Positions 62,108 through 64,000 of a stretch of DNA of 64,000 nucleotides are shown here, piece by piece (positions within the stretch are counted from its first letter, which is position 1; every line of letters begins with the position of its first letter). The translations under genes were made by a program, and so were the position numbers. The notes beneath the pieces are model-generated. The model did not search any database, had not been told where the DNA came from, and worked only from the letters and a program-made list of their open reading frames with translations. Origin of the DNA: Ruegeria lacuscaerulensis (GTDB lineage Bacteria; Pseudomonadota; Alphaproteobacteria; Rhodobacterales; Rhodobacteraceae); NCBI RefSeq assembly GCF_013031245.1, contig NZ_WPZL01000020.1, forward strand, positions 1-64,000, written 5' to 3'.

Positions 62108-63106
62108 TCATACCTCGTTCCTGGCAGCGAAACCCGCTGTCATCTGCTGCATAAGCTCCTGCATTTCGGGCAGCTCGCGCAATTGGGAAATCTGTTGCCT
62201 GTGCAAATCACAGGACATGTGGTGCAGCCGTGCTATTTCGGGGTCTGCCAGCATGTCGTAAAAATGGTCGCGCTTACGGTCCAAAATAACGTCGATGGAC
62301 CCATCCTCTTCGGCGTTCTGGTTCATCATGTTCCAGTAGTCCATACCAAGGCTTTCACCCAGGTGATGAGCCCGCCCCCGCATTTTCTTGACCAAATAAC
62401 TTTCGCAGGATTTCAGCGCGTAGTGGTTGACCTGCACCAGATCATAGCCGACGGAATCCCGCGCAGAACGCCAACTACTTGTATAATACCGGTCCGGCAT
62501 CAACCTGCCCGAACCATTGTACCAGTGGCATTCTTCCATGGTTTCGACCGTCGGGCGTTTGGGCCTGTGAACGCCCAGTGCGTCCCAGAGCCCGCGTTGG
62601 AACATCGTTTTGAACCCCCATGCCTGCGGCGGGCGAAACATTCGTTCAGGTGCGGCACGTCGAAACTGATCCGACAGAAAGCGATCTTCATAGCGGATAA
62701 TGCCAGCATTTCCAAACAACCGCCACGTCATCGAGATCGTTTTTGCGTCGGGTATCGCCTTGGTCAAGGCACGCAGTGTGTGGTCCCCGGTTTTAACGTT
62801 AATATGTTCGTCAGCGTCGATCACGACAACCCAATCCTGAGGCCGCGCAATTTCCATCTTGAGAAACTTTTTGTAAGCACGCTTTTGCGGGCTGGTCTGA
62901 CGACGCGAGTTGTTGTCGACATGCGTCAGGACACCCATGTCATCCAACCGCTGCAGCAACGCATCCGTACCGTCCGAACAATCATTGGTCATCACGACAA
63001 TCCGGTCGACACCAATCGCGAGGTTGTGCGCAACCCATTCCAGAACAAAGGGGCCTTCGTTCTTCATCGGGGTGACACTAATGTATCGAAGGTCCCTATC
63101 GGCCAT
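62108..63106 (-). CDS. Glycosyltransferase family 2-like protein
   Basis: A 332-residue protein. MKNEGPFVLEWVAHN and VVVIDADEHINV carry the substrate-binding start and the DxD motif of GT2/GT92-type enzymes. GAGGC precedes ATG 63106; a start at 63133 adds nine residues. It begins a minus-strand set with the small membrane protein and the sulfotransferase, so the three may build or modify one surface glycan. Confidence 0.82.
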   Translation of the reverse strand: MADRDLRYISVTPMKNEGPFVLEWVAHNLAIGVDRIVVMTNDCSDGTDALLQRLDDMGVLTHVDNNSRRQTSPQKRAYKKFLKMEIARPQDWVVVIDADEHINVKTGDHTLRALTKAIPDAKTISMTWRLFGNAGIIRYEDRFLSDQFRRAAPERMFRPPQAWGFKTMFQRGLWDALGVHRPKRPTVETMEECHWYNGSGRLMPDRYYTSSWRSARDSVGYDLVQVNHYALKSCESYLVKKMRGRAHHLGESLGMDYWNMMNQNAEEDGSIDVILDRKRDHFYDMLADPEIARLHHMSCDLHRQQISQLRELPEMQELMQQMTAGFAARNEV

Positions 63107-63232
63107 GTCTCTCTGCCTCGTGTTTTGCTGCATTTCTTTCTATCGAATGAGTTCTGCAGCTTTTGCCCGGAAAACAGCCTAGGCCAACCTGCATCCAAGA
63201 ACAATCCAGCAACGTGTAACGCGTATATGCCA

Positions 63233-64000
63233 TTATGCTTGTGTACGGGCCAATTGGTTTGCAAAACGCTTGAATGGTGGAAATAGGTCATGCGCCTTTT
63301 GGAGATAGGGTCGTGCCTTAGCCTTGTTTCCTCGCCGAAGATGGATATGTCCGGCCATCCCCTGAATAGCGGCGGTGGTGTCATCCAGATCGGCTGAGTT
63401 CAGAATCTGGGTTTCGCCCTGCTCGACGGCATCAGTTCGCTGCAGAAAACGTCCCATCGCAAAAATCAAAAACGGATTGTCCGGATCGCAGGCAAGCGCC
63501 TCGGCCATTGCCAGCCGTGCTTGCGAAAGGTCGCCTTCAGCCTCGTATAGCTCAGCTAAACGCTTGTGATACAGTGGATTATCCGGCCTCTCGGAAACTA
63601 CTTTCCGAGATATGCCAATGGCTTCAGATCTCGACAAGCCCCCCAAATGCGTTTGCAACACAGCTGCAAGGCTCTTTCTTCGAGGGTCTTCGATCGAAAT
63701 TTCGGCAGCTCTTTCGAGTCCTCCCGCAAGCATCTCGAGTCTGGAAGAACTGCCGAATAATCGTTTTGCTTTCTGGTCAAGCGCAAGGTCCGACCAATCC
63801 AAAAGAACCATATCAAAATTACAGGGCAACCGAATAAGTGCTTTTCGTTGCGCAACGTGCGAATTGAAATTGAACCATGGTCGCCTGAGACTTTTTTGCA
63901 GAGACCAGTCCGTCGGCGGAAGCAATCGCAACGCAAGTTGATCTCTGTAAAAAGCACGTGAACCGAGCACTACGACATCTGGTCTCAGTGGTTTTGCCCA
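63233..64000 (-). CDS. TPR-containing protein, N-terminus outside the window
   Basis: At least 255 residues, open to the window edge at 64000. The visible end reads in frame through a GTG at 63970 and on to the edge, so the real start lies outside. The C-terminal half has TPR-type helices (SRKVVSERPDNPLYHKRLAE and AMAEALACDPDNPFLIFAMG). The N-terminal part resembles no family I can name; it may be a sulfotransferase- or glycosyltransferase-like domain with C-terminal TPRs. It precedes the glycosyltransferase set on the same strand. Confidence 0.65.
   Translation of the reverse strand, partial: WAKPLRPDVVVLGSRAFYRDQLALRLLPPTDWSLQKSLRRPWFNFNSHVAQRKALIRLPCNFDMVLLDWSDLALDQKAKRLFGSSSRLEMLAGGLERAAEISIEDPRRKSLAAVLQTHLGGLSRSEAIGISRKVVSERPDNPLYHKRLAELYEAEGDLSQARLAMAEALACDPDNPFLIFAMGRFLQRTDAVEQGETQILNSADLDDTTAAIQGMAGHIHLRRGNKAKARPYLQKAHDLFPPFKRFANQLARTQA

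Noticed and set aside
1-64000. tRNA/rRNA genes, insertion sequences, phage genes, CRISPR arrays
   Set aside because: I saw no cloverleaf-type sequence, transposase frame, integrase, or regularly spaced repeats while reading both strands.

Overview
The window looks like chromosomal DNA of a marine alphaproteobacterium of the Roseobacter group (Rhodobacteraceae). The signs are high GC, GGAGG-type ribosome binding sites, and a typical gene set: CarD, an RpoH sigma factor, a RutR-controlled reductive pyrimidine pathway, a periplasmic formate dehydrogenase with tungstate transport genes, and several small families common in this group. Genus and species cannot be fixed from the sequence alone. I see no tRNA, rRNA, insertion sequence, phage gene or CRISPR array.

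Layout. (1) 1-6.1 kb: a DUF4212/sodium-solute (acetate-type) symporter pair ending at a strong terminator, then a cNMP/CBS/DUF294 nucleotidyltransferase-like protein, an unknown membrane protein and a membrane-anchored DEDDh exonuclease. (2) 6.2-8.9 kb: a flavin reductase, then a minus-strand set of DUF6505-like protein, DUF4444 biotin/lipoate-ligase-like protein and Mrp/ApbC Fe-S carrier, with a possible 23-codon leader ORF. (3) 9.0-23.5 kb: a large formate dehydrogenase island. It holds a cytochrome c fused to a shrunken TupA-like domain, a multi-cluster ferredoxin, DUF3305, DUF3306, a TorD-type chaperone, a small Tat-signal protein, FdhA/FdhB/FdhC, a WD40-cytochrome c fusion, a 41-residue exported or membrane peptide, a HTH plus periplasmic-binding-protein-like regulator, and the tungstate transporter TupBCA on the opposite strand. 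(4) 23.6-34.5 kb: reductive pyrimidine catabolism. PreT, a methyltransferase and PreA form one unit. Beta-ureidopropionase/allantoate amidohydrolase family enzyme, dihydropyrimidinase and a four-gene NMT1/THI5-type ABC transporter form another. RutR sits between them, with a perfect TTGACCA-N2-TGGTCAA operator.

(5) 34.6-47.6 kb: mixed metabolism and envelope genes: cupin protein, glycosyltransferase-like protein, O-acetylhomoserine sulfhydrylase, GNAT acetyltransferase, SIMPL protein, a large membrane protein with GspL/GspC-like ends, HPPD with a divergent Lrp-type regulator, a CPA2 antiporter with TrkA-N domain, CobT/CobS, and a K+ channel with a zinc ribbon. (6) 47.7-52.7 kb: TPR protein, SUV3-like helicase, S4 RNA-binding protein, ferredoxin and CarD, all on the minus strand. 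(7) 52.7-60.9 kb: housekeeping genes, including SCP2 protein, lipase-like hydrolase, oligoendopeptidase F, RpoH, RluD, and DUF6476 whose start codon overlaps that of rluD. (8) 60.9-64 kb: sulfotransferase-like, small membrane, glycosyltransferase and TPR proteins, probably the edge of a cell-surface glycan region; the last gene runs off the window.

The most unusual content is in the formate dehydrogenase island. Two non-canonical c-type cytochrome fusions and three proteins with oxyanion-binding-protein-like folds (TupA, a DNA-binding version and a cytochrome-linked remnant) surround one enzyme. This suggests tungsten sensing and electron transfer are tied together there. That link is inference; the domain make-up is read directly from the translations.
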